From assembly GCA_006226545.1 (NCBI GenBank), contig SBGR01000079.1, positions 49,357 through 113,356 on the forward strand: 64,000 nucleotides of DNA. The letters run 5' to 3'. The number at the start of each line of letters is the position of its first letter. Positions within the stretch are counted from its first letter, which is position 1. Of the stretch, positions 1 to 7,918 are shown piece by piece. The stretch comes from Bacteroidota bacterium (GTDB taxonomy: Bacteria; Bacteroidota; Bacteroidia; UBA8524). The position numbers and the translations under genes are program-made. Below the pieces are notes generated by a model that made no database searches, was not told the DNA's origin, and saw only the letters and a list, made by a program, of their open reading frames with translations.

Positions 1-683
1 GCTTGCACAATCTCGTGCATACCACCTTTTGGATACCAGGTTCCCAAAGCGATATCAGCATAGTTCATTAGGCTATAGAGCGCCGGCGTATCTTGGGGTT
101 TTGCACCCAGAAACAAGACCGGGAACTCAAGCAATTGTTTAATTCGAGCATCCTTGAATAAGCTATCGATGTGTTTGCTCATCGACTTAAACACGTCCAA
201 TTTGAACAAGCCGGAGATGAGTTTTTTATCCATCAATTCTGAGAGTTTTCTCCCCGGTTTATAGACGAGATTCTGAATGCCTACCTCGTATTTATAAGAG
301 GCTTCATCTAAAAATTTCTTTAGCGATTGGCTTGCGCCCGGCTCAATGGTGTTTAGCATTTCACCCAAAGCCTCGGCGCTGGCAGGTATGTCCCAAATGT
401 CTTGCGCCGAAAAAAAGACACGGTACGAAGGATCCAGTCTTTGAAGCTCGTAGTAATCTGAAACTTGCTTACCGAAGTCGGCAAAGAACTTCTCAAACAC
501 ATCGGGCATCCAATACCAACTTGGACCCATGTCAAATCGAAAGCCATCGGTTTCCCAAACTCGGCAACGACCACCCGGGCCATTGTGCTTTTCTACCACA
601 GCCACATCATATCCTTTCGCTGCTAGATGGCACGCTGCACTCAAACCGGCAAATCCGGAACCAATGACCAAGACCTTTTTCAT
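1..683 (-). CDS. crtI: Phytoene desaturase (CrtI family), 5' part only
   Basis: The reading frame starts at an ATG ending at 683 on the minus strand and runs off the left edge, so only about 227 N-terminal residues are present. It opens with MKKVLVIGSGFAGLSAA, the FAD-binding Rossmann motif (GxGxxG), followed by an acidic strand end (VVEKHNGPGGRCRVW) and FDMGPSWYWMP, all typical of CrtI. This FAD enzyme desaturates phytoene to lycopene or neurosporene in carotenoid synthesis at the membrane. It lies 18 bases downstream of an ECF sigma factor gene on the same strand, an arrangement common in carotenoid clusters of Bacteroidota, so the two are probably co-transcribed. The family is near certain. 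The exact desaturase step cannot be decided from this fragment. Confidence 0.93.
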   Translation of the reverse strand, partial: MKKVLVIGSGFAGLSAACHLAAKGYDVAVVEKHNGPGGRCRVWETDGFRFDMGPSWYWMPDVFEKFFADFGKQVSDYYELQRLDPSYRVFFSAQDIWDIPASAEALGEMLNTIEPGASQSLKKFLDEASYKYEVGIQNLVYKPGRKLSELMDKKLISGLFKLDVFKSMSKHIDSLFKDARIKQLLEFPVLFLGAKPQDTPALYSLMNYADIALGTWYPKGGMHEIVQ

Positions 684-701
684 GTTCTTAATTTACACCT
701 A

Positions 702-1229
702 TTAATCTTCGCTTAGTCCAAAGGATTCACCGTAGGCTTTAAGTCTTTTTCTTAAAATCCGACGTGCCACAAAGATTCGGGTCTTCACGGTACCAATAGG
801 AATCTGAAGTATTTCCGCGATTTCATGGTATTTGAAGCCCTTGTTGTTCATACTAAACGTCTTCTTCAAATCGGGAGGCAAGGCATCAATGGCCAATTCC
901 AAATCACGCTTTAAAAACTTACGCTCTCCGTCGTTACCGGAAACATGCGAAGGCGCATCCAAGAAGTACAGGTTATCTGTAGAATCCAGAAAGGTTTTAC
1001 GTTTAAGAATTCGACGGTAGTTATTGATAAAGCTATTCTTCATGATGGTATAGAGCCATCCTTTGAGGTTTGTACCTTCCATGAATTTGGTGTGGTAGGT
1101 AAATGCTTTGAGCATGGTTTCTTGAACCAAGTCGTTAGCGTCTTCCGCATTGCGGGTGAGCTGCAATGCATAGTTTTTTAACGGATTCGCTTCTCTTTCT
1201 ACCAATGAACTAAATTCGATCTGAGTCAT
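702..1229 (-). CDS. ECF-type RNA polymerase sigma factor linked to carotenoid gene
   Basis: A protein of about 175 residues with the two-domain layout of a group 4 (ECF) sigma factor. Region 2 contains DANDLVQETMLKAF and GTNLKGWLYTIMKNSFINNY (binding of the -10 element and core polymerase). Region 4 contains KYHEIAEILQIPIGTVKTRI, a helix-turn-helix for the -35 element. I chose the start MTQIEF, which matches the usual N-terminus of this family; an in-frame ATG 33 bases upstream (ending at 1262) would add 11 residues that look non-coding. A -7-like box (CAAATCTA on the plus strand) sits at 1260-1267. The gene is followed after 18 bases by crtI, so it probably controls, or is co-expressed with, carotenoid synthesis. 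No anti-sigma gene adjoins it here. Confidence 0.9.
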   Translation of the reverse strand: MTQIEFSSLVEREANPLKNYALQLTRNAEDANDLVQETMLKAFTYHTKFMEGTNLKGWLYTIMKNSFINNYRRILKRKTFLDSTDNLYFLDAPSHVSGNDGERKFLKRDLELAIDALPPDLKKTFSMNNKGFKYHEIAEILQIPIGTVKTRIFVARRILRKRLKAYGESFGLSED

Positions 1230-1259
1230 ATTGTTTAACCTTTTAGATGAATTATTAAA

Positions 1260-1267
1260 CAAATCTA
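1260..1267 (-). promoter_or_regulatory. Predicted -7 box of the sigma factor-crtI unit
   Basis: Read on the minus strand this is TAGATTTG, matching the Bacteroidota housekeeping -7 consensus TAnnTTTG. It is 30 bases upstream of the chosen ATG. No clear -33 TTG was found. Prediction by pattern only. Confidence 0.4.
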
Positions 1268-1406
1268 AAATGCTTTTCTTGTTCGCGCAAGCTTTGTTTA
1301 ATCTTTTTTAATTTTCATTAAACAAAATAAAGCTACTATCTGCGACGTTTAAACACGCCAGCCTGTCGTGCTTTTATATACGAAATGTTCAGCTTGGCGG
1401 ATTTAT

Positions 1407-1414
1407 TAACTTTG
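1407..1414 (+). promoter_or_regulatory. Predicted -7 box for the PTPS-folE unit
   Basis: TAACTTTG matches TAnnTTTG. It lies 114 bases upstream of the PTPS start codon, so the transcript would have a leader that includes two of the TTAAAC/GTTTAA sites. Confidence 0.4.
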
Positions 1415-1528
1415 CACGGAATTTGTTCAAAAGCCAGCGAATTGAATTAGCGACTTTCATTAAGCCGCGTTTAATTTTTTCGCTAGAGCATTAAACAAAA
1501 TGCAGCAGCAGCTGTTAAGACGAAAAGC

Positions 1529-1945
1529 ATGAGAGTAACCATTGGCAGGAAAGCCCATTTCAACGCAGCACATAGATTGTACAATCCAAATTGGACCGAC
1601 GAGCAGAACGCAGCGTTTTATGGCAAGTGTAACTTACCCAACTACCACGGCCACAATTATAAATTGGAGGTGAAGGTTAAAGGAGAAGTTGACCAAGAAA
1701 CAGGATACCTCTTAGACTTGAAATGGCTCAGTCAAATAATTAAAGAAGAAGTAGAAGAGCCATTTGACCACAGAAATTTAAATCTGGATACACCAGAATT
1801 CCGTAACTTGATTCCGAGTGCAGAGAATATTGCAGGTGTGATCTGGAGAAAAATTCAGGCTAGGTTACCGAAAGAAAAGAACCTCGACTTGATGATTGTA
1901 CTTTATGAAACTGAAAGAAACTTCGTTGAATATTCCGGTGAATAA
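1529..1945 (+). CDS. 6-pyruvoyl/6-carboxytetrahydropterin synthase family protein (PTPS, copy 1)
   Basis: A 138-residue member of the PTPS/QueD family, which converts 7,8-dihydroneopterin triphosphate to 6-pyruvoyl- or 6-carboxy-tetrahydropterin. Zinc ligands are seen in FNAAHRLYNP (His) and YHGHNYKL (two His); the catalytic cysteine is in YGKCNLPNYHGH. The spacing C-x5-HGH is that of the animal-type 6-pyruvoyltetrahydropterin synthases, whereas classical QueD has C-x3-HGH. The FDHRNLNLD and YETERNFVEYSGE segments are also conserved family motifs. The start is ATG at 1529. It overlaps the following folE reading frame, whose enzyme makes the substrate, so both genes act in one pterin pathway. 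Product choice (biopterin-type or queuosine-type) is inference. Confidence 0.9.
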   Translation: MRVTIGRKAHFNAAHRLYNPNWTDEQNAAFYGKCNLPNYHGHNYKLEVKVKGEVDQETGYLLDLKWLSQIIKEEVEEPFDHRNLNLDTPEFRNLIPSAENIAGVIWRKIQARLPKEKNLDLMIVLYETERNFVEYSGE

Positions 1946-2585
1946 TATTGAATTAATTGGCGACGAGCACCTCTCGTTTTCGCCAGATACTCCACTAAGA
2001 GAAGACGCTTTTGAAATGGATGACCAATTGAAAATTGAGTTGATCGCTAAGCATTTCAAAGAAATCATGCACGTACTAGGACTCGACCTTACTGACGACA
2101 GTTTGAAAGGCACTCCGGAACGTGTGGCCAAGATGTATGTGAAGGAAATCTTCTCCGGCTTAAATCCGGAAAACAAACCAAAAGCCACCCTCTTCGAAAA
2201 CAAGTACCAGTACAATGAAATGCTGGTTGAAAAAGACATTCAATTCTACAGCAACTGCGAACACCATTTTGTGCCTATCATCGGAAAAGCACACGTAGCC
2301 TATATTTCCAGCGGGCAAGTTGTTGGCTTATCAAAAATCAACCGCATTGTTCAGTACTACGCTAAACGCCCTCAAGTTCAAGAGCGCATGACCATTCAGA
2401 TTGCCAATGAACTGAAAGAGGCTTTAAAGACGGATGATGTAGCCGTGGTAATCAATGCAGCCCACCTTTGTGTTTCTTCACGCGGTGTGCAGGATGTTTC
2501 TTCCACCACCATCACAAGTGAATTCAGCGGTAAGTTTAAAGAAGAAGCTACCAAGCAAGAATTCTTTAAGTATTTGAATCTGTAA
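1896..2585 (+). CDS. folE: GTP cyclohydrolase I
   Basis: A homodecameric zinc enzyme that turns GTP into 7,8-dihydroneopterin triphosphate, the first step of folate and biopterin synthesis. Family motifs are clear: GTPERVAKMYVKEIFSGL, the zinc/active-site stretch FYSNCEHHFVPIIGKAHVAY, GLSKINRIVQYYAKRPQVQE, and the second zinc cysteine in NAAHLCVSSRGV. The C-terminal part is full length. The N-terminus is uncertain: the reading frame opens at 1896 inside the PTPS gene, with a second ATG at 1905 and a GTG at 1938 that overlaps the PTPS stop by 8 bases. The GTG start would give VNNIELIGDEH, where similarity to other FolE proteins seems to begin, so 1938 may be the true start. Overlap with PTPS implies translational coupling. 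Confidence 0.93.
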   Translation: MYFMKLKETSLNIPVNNIELIGDEHLSFSPDTPLREDAFEMDDQLKIELIAKHFKEIMHVLGLDLTDDSLKGTPERVAKMYVKEIFSGLNPENKPKATLFENKYQYNEMLVEKDIQFYSNCEHHFVPIIGKAHVAYISSGQVVGLSKINRIVQYYAKRPQVQERMTIQIANELKEALKTDDVAVVINAAHLCVSSRGVQDVSSTTITSEFSGKFKEEATKQEFFKYLNL

Positions 2586-2624
2586 TTTTTAAATCACGCT
2601 GAGGGCAGTTTAAACTCCAGTCTG

Positions 2625-2632
2625 TATATTTG
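2625..2632 (+). promoter_or_regulatory. Predicted -7 box for the multi-PAS kinase gene
   Basis: TATATTTG matches TAnnTTTG and lies 22 bases before the ATG at 2655. A palindromic GTTTAAAC stands just upstream at 2608-2615, the same 8-mer found at 1347-1354 upstream of the pterin genes. Confidence 0.4.
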
Positions 2633-2654
2633 GCCTGGGGATATAACCTAACGC

Positions 2655-5600
2655 ATGCGCCTCAACCAAAACCAAATTCAGGCTGACGCAAATGCTCTTC
2701 TGCTCATGCCATTTCCGGCTTGCATTTGCAATGGCGCCGGAGAACTCTTGGATCAGAACGAAGCGTTTGGAGCACTTAGTCCGGCATGGACATCCTTATT
2801 CAATGCAGTAAAATCTGCCATTGGAAAGAAATCACATATCCAACTGTCCAACCCGTATTTTCAGGGCCAAGTTGGCATACAAGACCTAGCTTCTGAAAAA
2901 CATTTACTCGTTTTCGTAGCGAGCGAAATACCTGAGCCTTCAACGAAAAGCAGACTCAATCAAATCTCACAGGCAGTAGCCACCTTAGATGGAGAAGGGA
3001 GATTGATTGAATACAACAACGCCTTTGAAAAGCTTGCCCTAAGTTTTGGCTTCCAAGAATTGAAACCGGGCTTGGATTTATTGAAGTATTTCCCTTCAAA
3101 CGATTCCGGCTCAGGCATGCGCAAATTCTACTTTCCTCGGGGAGAAAACATGCTGGAAGTTCAGATACATTTCATTCCACTTTCTCCCGAAAAGACCTTG
3201 ATGCTCGCGATAGAGCAAATGGATACTGATTCAAGCTCAAATTCAAAATACCGGTTACTCTCCGAAAACGACCTTGTTGCATGTGTCGTGCTTGATGCCG
3301 ACCTGCGAATAAAATGGTGTAATAACAGTTTTGAGAAACTAACGGGCTGGCGGTTTAGGGAACTGGAAAACCAAGCTCTTTTTGAACATGTTCTTTCTTC
3401 TAATCCACTCGACAAAGAAAGGGTTCGTGCAGAGAAGAGTATTCAATCGCATCAGCATTCAAATATGCAGCTGAAGCTGAATAAAAAAAACGGCAATAAA
3501 ATTTGGGTAAAAGCCAATTTCTCCTCCATTACCGGAGCAGATGAAACACTTTATTCAGTAGTACTTCGGGACATTACTCAGGAAATTGAGATTCAAGAAA
3601 AACTAGGCTACCAACTTCAACAGAACGAAGGTATCCTCAAAGCCATTCCGGATTTGATCTACCGTGTGACCGGAGATGGGTATTACTTGACTTGTCATGC
3701 TTCCAACGAAAAGGACCTTTTGGTTCCGCTTAAAGACATTCCGGGCATGCGCTTTTTCGACATGCCGGAGGCAGAAGAGCTAAAGAACCGGGTTTGGAAT
3801 AAAATTCAGCGTGCCCTCAAAACAGGTAAAGTCCAAGAAATAGAATACCAGAGACGAAATCAGCGAGGCGAAACCCACCATTACGAGGCACGCATCAGCA
3901 AGTCGGGACCCAATGAGGTAGTCTATTTTGTTCGAAATATCAGTGAACGGATCACCGGACAGCACCGTCTCGAACAGAGCGAAAAAAAGTGGAAGAGCAT
4001 CATCCAAAACGGTTTTGATGGGATTATTTTACTAGATGCCAAGGGAATGGTTATTGACCATACGCCAAATGTTACCAAGCATTTCAACCTCGCCAAAGAC
4101 ACGCTCATCGGACGCAATATGCTTCGCTATATACCTTTATCGGAGCGATCTGCATTTCTTGACATCTTTAAGTCGCTTACCCTCAAATCGAAGAAGAAAA
4201 TCCGACGTGACTTTAGCTTCCGGGTGAGAAAAGGCGGCATCCTGACGGTTGAAGCATCTGCCGTGAACATGCTTGAAACGCCAGAGGTAAAAGCCATTGT
4301 AATCAATTACCGCGAAATCACGGAGCGCAAGAACTCAGAAGCTAAACTTCTAGAGTCGTTCACCAACCTGAACGCCATCATCAACAATACCCACGATCAA
4401 ATCTGTTTATTCGATCTTGATTTCCATGTCATCATTCAAAACAAGCCGTACAAGCAAGCGATACAAACTGCATTTGACATGAAAGATACGGATGGCATTT
4501 CTCTGCATGACTTACCCGACAGTGAAGCCAAAACTTTTTGGGTTAATGCCCTCAACCAAATTGTTAGCAACAAGAAGCGCCTGTCTTTTGAACGCGTCAA
4601 TAAATTTGGACGGATATTTAGGGTTTCGCTTACCCCCATCAAAGGAGCGAACAAAGAAATCACATCGATTAGTTATTTCGCCACAGACATTACAGATGTG
4701 GTCAACTATGAAAGGTCTTTATCGCGAAGCAGGGAAACCATCTCTACCATTTTAAGCACTACTTCGGCAGGCATCTTTATCTTGGATGGATTGCGTATCA
4801 TTTACTCCAATGACCAGTGTGAGCATATTTTAGGAAGGTCTAAACGCGAATTGTTTTCGCACGATATCACAGAGTTTGTTCATCCGGATGAAAAGGAAGG
4901 CATCATGCAAAGGGCGCACAAACGAAAAAAAGGATTCCAGAAACCCTTGCACTATGAAATTCGCATTATTACACAGGCCGGAGTAGAGCGTTGGCTTGAC
5001 GTGCAATCATCTGCTATACACTACAACGATAAAGAGCATACCATAGCTACTGTTTTGGATATCACAGACCAAAAGATCCAGGAACAAAAACTCATCGAAG
5101 CCAAAGAATTAGCGGAAGAGCTCACCCGTCTGAAATCAAACTTCTTAGCCAATATGAGTCATGAAATCAGAACTCCCTTAAACGGCCTATTGGGATTGTC
5201 TGAACTCATCACCATGACAGACGACTTGAATGAGATTCGAGAAATGGCTCAACTGCAGCGCATCTCAGGCAATCGCCTACTGGATACTTTGACCTCTATT
5301 CTGAATTTATCCCGATTGGAAGCCGAAAACAACAGTGTGCATTTGGTTAAAATTCACATGCACGAATTCCTCCATGAGATTGTGAAAGTACATTCGGCAC
5401 CTTACCAATTGAAAAAAATTAAGTTGGAGCTGATACCACCGGACCAAGGAATTTATTGCCTTGCGGATGAGACCATGTTGTATCAAGTCTTCAATAACCT
5501 GTTGGGCAATGCGCTAAAGTTTACCGATGCGGGCGGAGTTCATATCCAGTGCAATGTCCAACTCAATAAAGCCAATTTGCCTCAACTTCAAATCCAGGTA

Positions 5601-5822
5601 AAAGACTCCGGTATTGGAATAGCCAGCGATTTCTTGCCTCATATCTTTGAATCGTTCAGACAGGAAAGCCAAGGAATAGGACGGAAATACGAAGGCAGCG
5701 GACTTGGACTTGCCATCGCTAAAAAATACCTAAACTTACTTAATGGCGACCTTTCCGTAAAAAGCACAAAAGGAGAAGGAAGTGTTTTTACAATCACTTT
5801 ACCGATAAAAGAAAACAAATAA
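2655..5822 (+). CDS. Multi-PAS sensor histidine kinase
   Basis: A 1055-residue signalling kinase without evident transmembrane helices, so probably soluble. Several PAS-like segments fill residues 1-815; recognisable starts are near 105, 198, 319, 444, 572 and 696, many ending in the usual DIT/REIT motif (for example VVLRDITQEIEIQ, INYREITERKNSE, TVLDITDQKIQEQ). The kinase core follows: HisKA with NMSHEIRTPLNGLLGL, phospho-acceptor His836; N box near 938-955 (NNLLGNALKFTD); G1 near 985 (DSGIGIASDF); and G2 near 1014 (GSGLGLAIAKKY). There is no receiver domain in the protein itself; a separate receiver protein is encoded 34 bases downstream and is its likely partner. Ligands of the PAS domains cannot be read from sequence. 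Confidence 0.93.
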   Translation: MRLNQNQIQADANALLLMPFPACICNGAGELLDQNEAFGALSPAWTSLFNAVKSAIGKKSHIQLSNPYFQGQVGIQDLASEKHLLVFVASEIPEPSTKSRLNQISQAVATLDGEGRLIEYNNAFEKLALSFGFQELKPGLDLLKYFPSNDSGSGMRKFYFPRGENMLEVQIHFIPLSPEKTLMLAIEQMDTDSSSNSKYRLLSENDLVACVVLDADLRIKWCNNSFEKLTGWRFRELENQALFEHVLSSNPLDKERVRAEKSIQSHQHSNMQLKLNKKNGNKIWVKANFSSITGADETLYSVVLRDITQEIEIQEKLGYQLQQNEGILKAIPDLIYRVTGDGYYLTCHASNEKDLLVPLKDIPGMRFFDMPEAEELKNRVWNKIQRALKTGKVQEIEYQRRNQRGETHHYEARISKSGPNEVVYFVRNISERITGQHRLEQSEKKWKSIIQNGFDGIILLDAKGMVIDHTPNVTKHFNLAKDTLIGRNMLRYIPLSERSAFLDIFKSLTLKSKKKIRRDFSFRVRKGGILTVEASAVNMLETPEVKAIVINYREITERKNSEAKLLESFTNLNAIINNTHDQICLFDLDFHVIIQNKPYKQAIQTAFDMKDTDGISLHDLPDSEAKTFWVNALNQIVSNKKRLSFERVNKFGRIFRVSLTPIKGANKEITSISYFATDITDVVNYERSLSRSRETISTILSTTSAGIFILDGLRIIYSNDQCEHILGRSKRELFSHDITEFVHPDEKEGIMQRAHKRKKGFQKPLHYEIRIITQAGVERWLDVQSSAIHYNDKEHTIATVLDITDQKIQEQKLIEAKELAEELTRLKSNFLANMSHEIRTPLNGLLGLSELITMTDDLNEIREMAQLQRISGNRLLDTLTSILNLSRLEAENNSVHLVKIHMHEFLHEIVKVHSAPYQLKKIKLELIPPDQGIYCLADETMLYQVFNNLLGNALKFTDAGGVHIQCNVQLNKANLPQLQIQVKDSGIGIASDFLPHIFESFRQESQGIGRKYEGSGLGLAIAKKYLNLLNGDLSVKSTKGEGSVFTITLPIKENK

Positions 5823-5843
5823 TATTCAGTATACTTGCCTTAA

Positions 5844-5852
5844 GGGGAGGAG
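5844..5852 (+). promoter_or_regulatory. Strong Shine-Dalgarno before a TTG start
   Basis: GGGGAGGAG lies 4 bases before the TTG start of the response regulator. Purine-rich Shine-Dalgarno sites this strong are uncommon in Bacteroidota, and this one supports the unusual start codon. Confidence 0.6.
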
Positions 5853-5856
5853 CAAT

Positions 5857-6234
5857 TTGACTATTTTATACATTGAAGATGATCCAATCAACGCGATGAT
5901 CATTTCCAAGTTTTTGGAAAACGATTTCAGCGTTGAAGTGGCCAGTACAAGTGAAGAGAGCCTTCGCTTGTTATCTAAAAACACATACGACCTGATTCTA
6001 CTTGACCTAAACCTTGGTCACGATAATGAAAATGGTCTCAGCCTGTTTTACAAGATTCAGAAGCTTTCCGGCTGCGATAAAATTCCTGTTATCGCCCTAA
6101 CCGCCAGCTCAGACCCACATGAACGTGATTCGTATTTAAATGCCGGGTTCTATGGCTTTATTGTGAAGCCGGTGGAGCGCATATCACTCATCAATTACCT
6201 CAAAGGCATCAAAGAAAATGCTAGAGTGGAATAA
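5857..6234 (+). CDS. Single-domain response regulator (CheY-like receiver)
   Basis: A 125-residue stand-alone receiver domain. Acidic pocket residues are Glu7-Asp8-Asp9 (YIEDDPIN), the phospho-acceptor is Asp50 (LILLDLNLG), the switch threonine is Thr82 (IALTASS) and the conserved lysine is Lys104 (IVKPVE). There is no DNA-binding or enzymatic output domain, so it must act by protein contact or as a phosphorelay intermediate. It starts at TTG behind a strong Shine-Dalgarno, 34 bases after the large histidine kinase, which is its likely phospho-donor. Its 3' end overlaps the convergent YjbR-like gene by 14 bases. Confidence 0.9.
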   Translation: MTILYIEDDPINAMIISKFLENDFSVEVASTSEESLRLLSKNTYDLILLDLNLGHDNENGLSLFYKIQKLSGCDKIPVIALTASSDPHERDSYLNAGFYGFIVKPVERISLINYLKGIKENARVE

Positions 6235-6571
6235 GCTCCCGCTGTTTTTTGCTTAAACCCGACCAGACCAAATGATGCGAGTCTCGAATCCAGCTGAGCA
6301 ATAAACTCTCTTCAACTGAACCCTGAACGCTAACCGTATTCCAGTGTTTCTTATTCATGTGAAATCCCGGTGTAACTTCCGGATACTGTGCTCTTAATTC
6401 CTCCGCCTTTTCAGGATCGCATTTCACATTGAAGCCACTAAAGTCTTCTACATCAGCCAAGGCAAACATCTTACCCCCTACTTTGTAGACCAAGGTCTTT
6501 GAATCGAAAGGGAAAGTTGCTTCTGTTCCGGGTAAGGATTCACAGAATTGATAAAACATTTCGATATCCAT
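6221..6571 (-). CDS. MmcQ/YjbR family protein
   Basis: A 116-residue protein with the compact YjbR fold pattern: an N-terminal helix (MFYQFCESLPGTEATFPF), then KVGGKMFALADV, FNVKCDPEKAEELR, and the characteristic MNKKHWNTVSVQG before a C-terminal helix pair. Members were described as DNA-binding-like (CyaY-like fold), but no biochemical role is established. It is transcribed against the response regulator gene (14-base tail overlap) and divergently from serS. The annotation is a family assignment only. Confidence 0.87.
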   Translation of the reverse strand: MDIEMFYQFCESLPGTEATFPFDSKTLVYKVGGKMFALADVEDFSGFNVKCDPEKAEELRAQYPEVTPGFHMNKKHWNTVSVQGSVEESLLLSWIRDSHHLVWSGLSKKQRELIPL

Positions 6572-6626
6572 CCAATCAAAATTAATTCAAAATGCGCTTC
6601 CCGTCTCAGAGCAGGACTTATTTTGC

Positions 6627-6634
6627 TACTTTTG
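6627..6634 (+). promoter_or_regulatory. Predicted -7 box of serS
   Basis: TACTTTTG matches TAnnTTTG and lies 10 bases before the ATG at 6645, implying a very short leader. Confidence 0.5.
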
Positions 6635-6644
6635 CGAGAGTTAT

Positions 6645-7916
6645 ATGATTCAGATTTCCTACCTCAGAGACAAGAAAGAAGAAGCCATCGCCCGATTGGC
6701 TAAACGTGGTTTGCAGGCCGAAGCCCTCGTAACACAGGTGCTTGAGCTAGACGAAAAAAGAAGATCGACACAGACCAAACTCGATCAGCTTTTAGCCGAA
6801 GCCAACCAATGGGCAAGAGAAATTGGCGAACTTTTCAAAAAAGGTGAAAAAGAGGCAGCTGAAGTAATTCGCGCCAAAAGCACCGCAGCAAAAGAGGAAA
6901 TCAAACAATTGGAAGAAGCCTTAGGTCAGGCAGAGAAAGACATGCAAGATGCGCTTGTTCAACTTCCAAATACACCACACGAATCAGTGCCTTTTGGAAA
7001 AACACCCGAAGACAATGAAGTGGTTTTGCAACACGGTGAAATTCCTAATCTGGGTGATAATGCCAAAGCGCATTGGGACCTCGCAGCAGACCACGATTTA
7101 ATCGACTTTGAATTGGGTGTAAAAATCACCGGCGCCGGATTCCCGGTATACAAAGGCAAAGGAGCTCGTTTGCAAAGAGCCTTAATCAACTTCTTCTTAG
7201 ATGAAGCATTAAGCCACGGCTACCATGAAATCCAGCCTCCTATTGTAATCAATGAGGATTCAGGTTTTGGCACAGGACAGTTGCCTGATAAGGAAGGACA
7301 GATGTACTATATGCCATTGGACCAATTGTACATGATTCCAACTGCGGAAGTTCCAATCACCAACCTGTACCGCAATGTTTTGTTGAAAGAACAAGAATTA
7401 CCCATCAAACACGTTGGTTATACCCCATGTTTCAGACGAGAGGCAGGCTCTTACGGTAAAGACGTTCGTGGATTGAACCGTTTGCATCAATTTGATAAAG
7501 TAGAGATTGTTCACTTCGCTAGACCGGATGAATCTTACGCTCAATTGGAACAGATGAGCAGCTACGTTCAAAGCCTTTTGCAAAAGCTTGAATTGCCTTA
7601 CCGCGTGCTTCGATTGTGTGGAGGAGATATGGGCTTTACTTCTGCCCTCACTTACGATATGGAAGTATATTCTGCAGCACAAGGCCGCTGGCTGGAAGTG
7701 AGTTCAGTATCCAACTTTGAAACCTTTCAAAGCAATCGATTGAAATGCCGTTTTAAAAACAAAGAAGGTAAAAACGAACTGGTGCATACTCTGAACGGCA
7801 GTGCTTTAGCGTTACCTAGAATAGTTGCCGCATTATTGGAAAACAACCAAGACTCAGAAGGACATATTCGTATTCCTGCTGCCTTGGTTCCCTATACCGG
7901 CTTCGATAAAATCTAG
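6645..7916 (+). CDS. serS: Serine--tRNA ligase
   Basis: A class II aminoacyl-tRNA synthetase of 423 residues, the usual length, that charges tRNA-Ser and tRNA-Sec with serine. The N-terminal third (about 1-110) is the long helical hairpin that grips the tRNA variable arm. The catalytic core has TAEVPITNLYRN, motif 2 in CFRREAGSYGKDVRGLNR with HQFDKVE, and motif 3 at the C-terminus (LNGSALALPRIVAALLENNQ). The start ATG at 6645 is 10 bases after a -7-like box. A secreted Kazal-domain gene begins 2 bases after the stop, so the two are probably co-transcribed. Confidence 0.98.
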   Translation: MIQISYLRDKKEEAIARLAKRGLQAEALVTQVLELDEKRRSTQTKLDQLLAEANQWAREIGELFKKGEKEAAEVIRAKSTAAKEEIKQLEEALGQAEKDMQDALVQLPNTPHESVPFGKTPEDNEVVLQHGEIPNLGDNAKAHWDLAADHDLIDFELGVKITGAGFPVYKGKGARLQRALINFFLDEALSHGYHEIQPPIVINEDSGFGTGQLPDKEGQMYYMPLDQLYMIPTAEVPITNLYRNVLLKEQELPIKHVGYTPCFRREAGSYGKDVRGLNRLHQFDKVEIVHFARPDESYAQLEQMSSYVQSLLQKLELPYRVLRLCGGDMGFTSALTYDMEVYSAAQGRWLEVSSVSNFETFQSNRLKCRFKNKEGKNELVHTLNGSALALPRIVAALLENNQDSEGHIRIPAALVPYTGFDKI

Positions 7917-7918
7917 AC

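Larger units (their letters stand above)
1231..1501. promoter_or_regulatory. Cluster of GTTTAA/TTAAAC sites between the sigma factor and PTPS genes
   Basis: This divergent intergenic region carries seven copies of the core GTTTAA or its complement: near 1231-1238, 1255-1263, 1294-1302, 1317-1326, 1347-1354 (a perfect GTTTAAAC palindrome), 1469-1475 and 1490-1499. A 13-base unit (CATTAAACAAAAT) is repeated exactly at 1316-1328 and 1489-1501. The density is above that of the rest of the window by eye, which suggests an operator array for the divergent genes. The regulator is unknown; a MerR-type or auto-regulatory protein would fit carotenoid clusters, but none is visible here. Confidence 0.4.

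Noticed and set aside
332..667. Plus-strand 111-codon open frame at the left end.
   Set aside because: It lies opposite the crtI coding sequence, which has clear family motifs; the plus-strand translation looks random.
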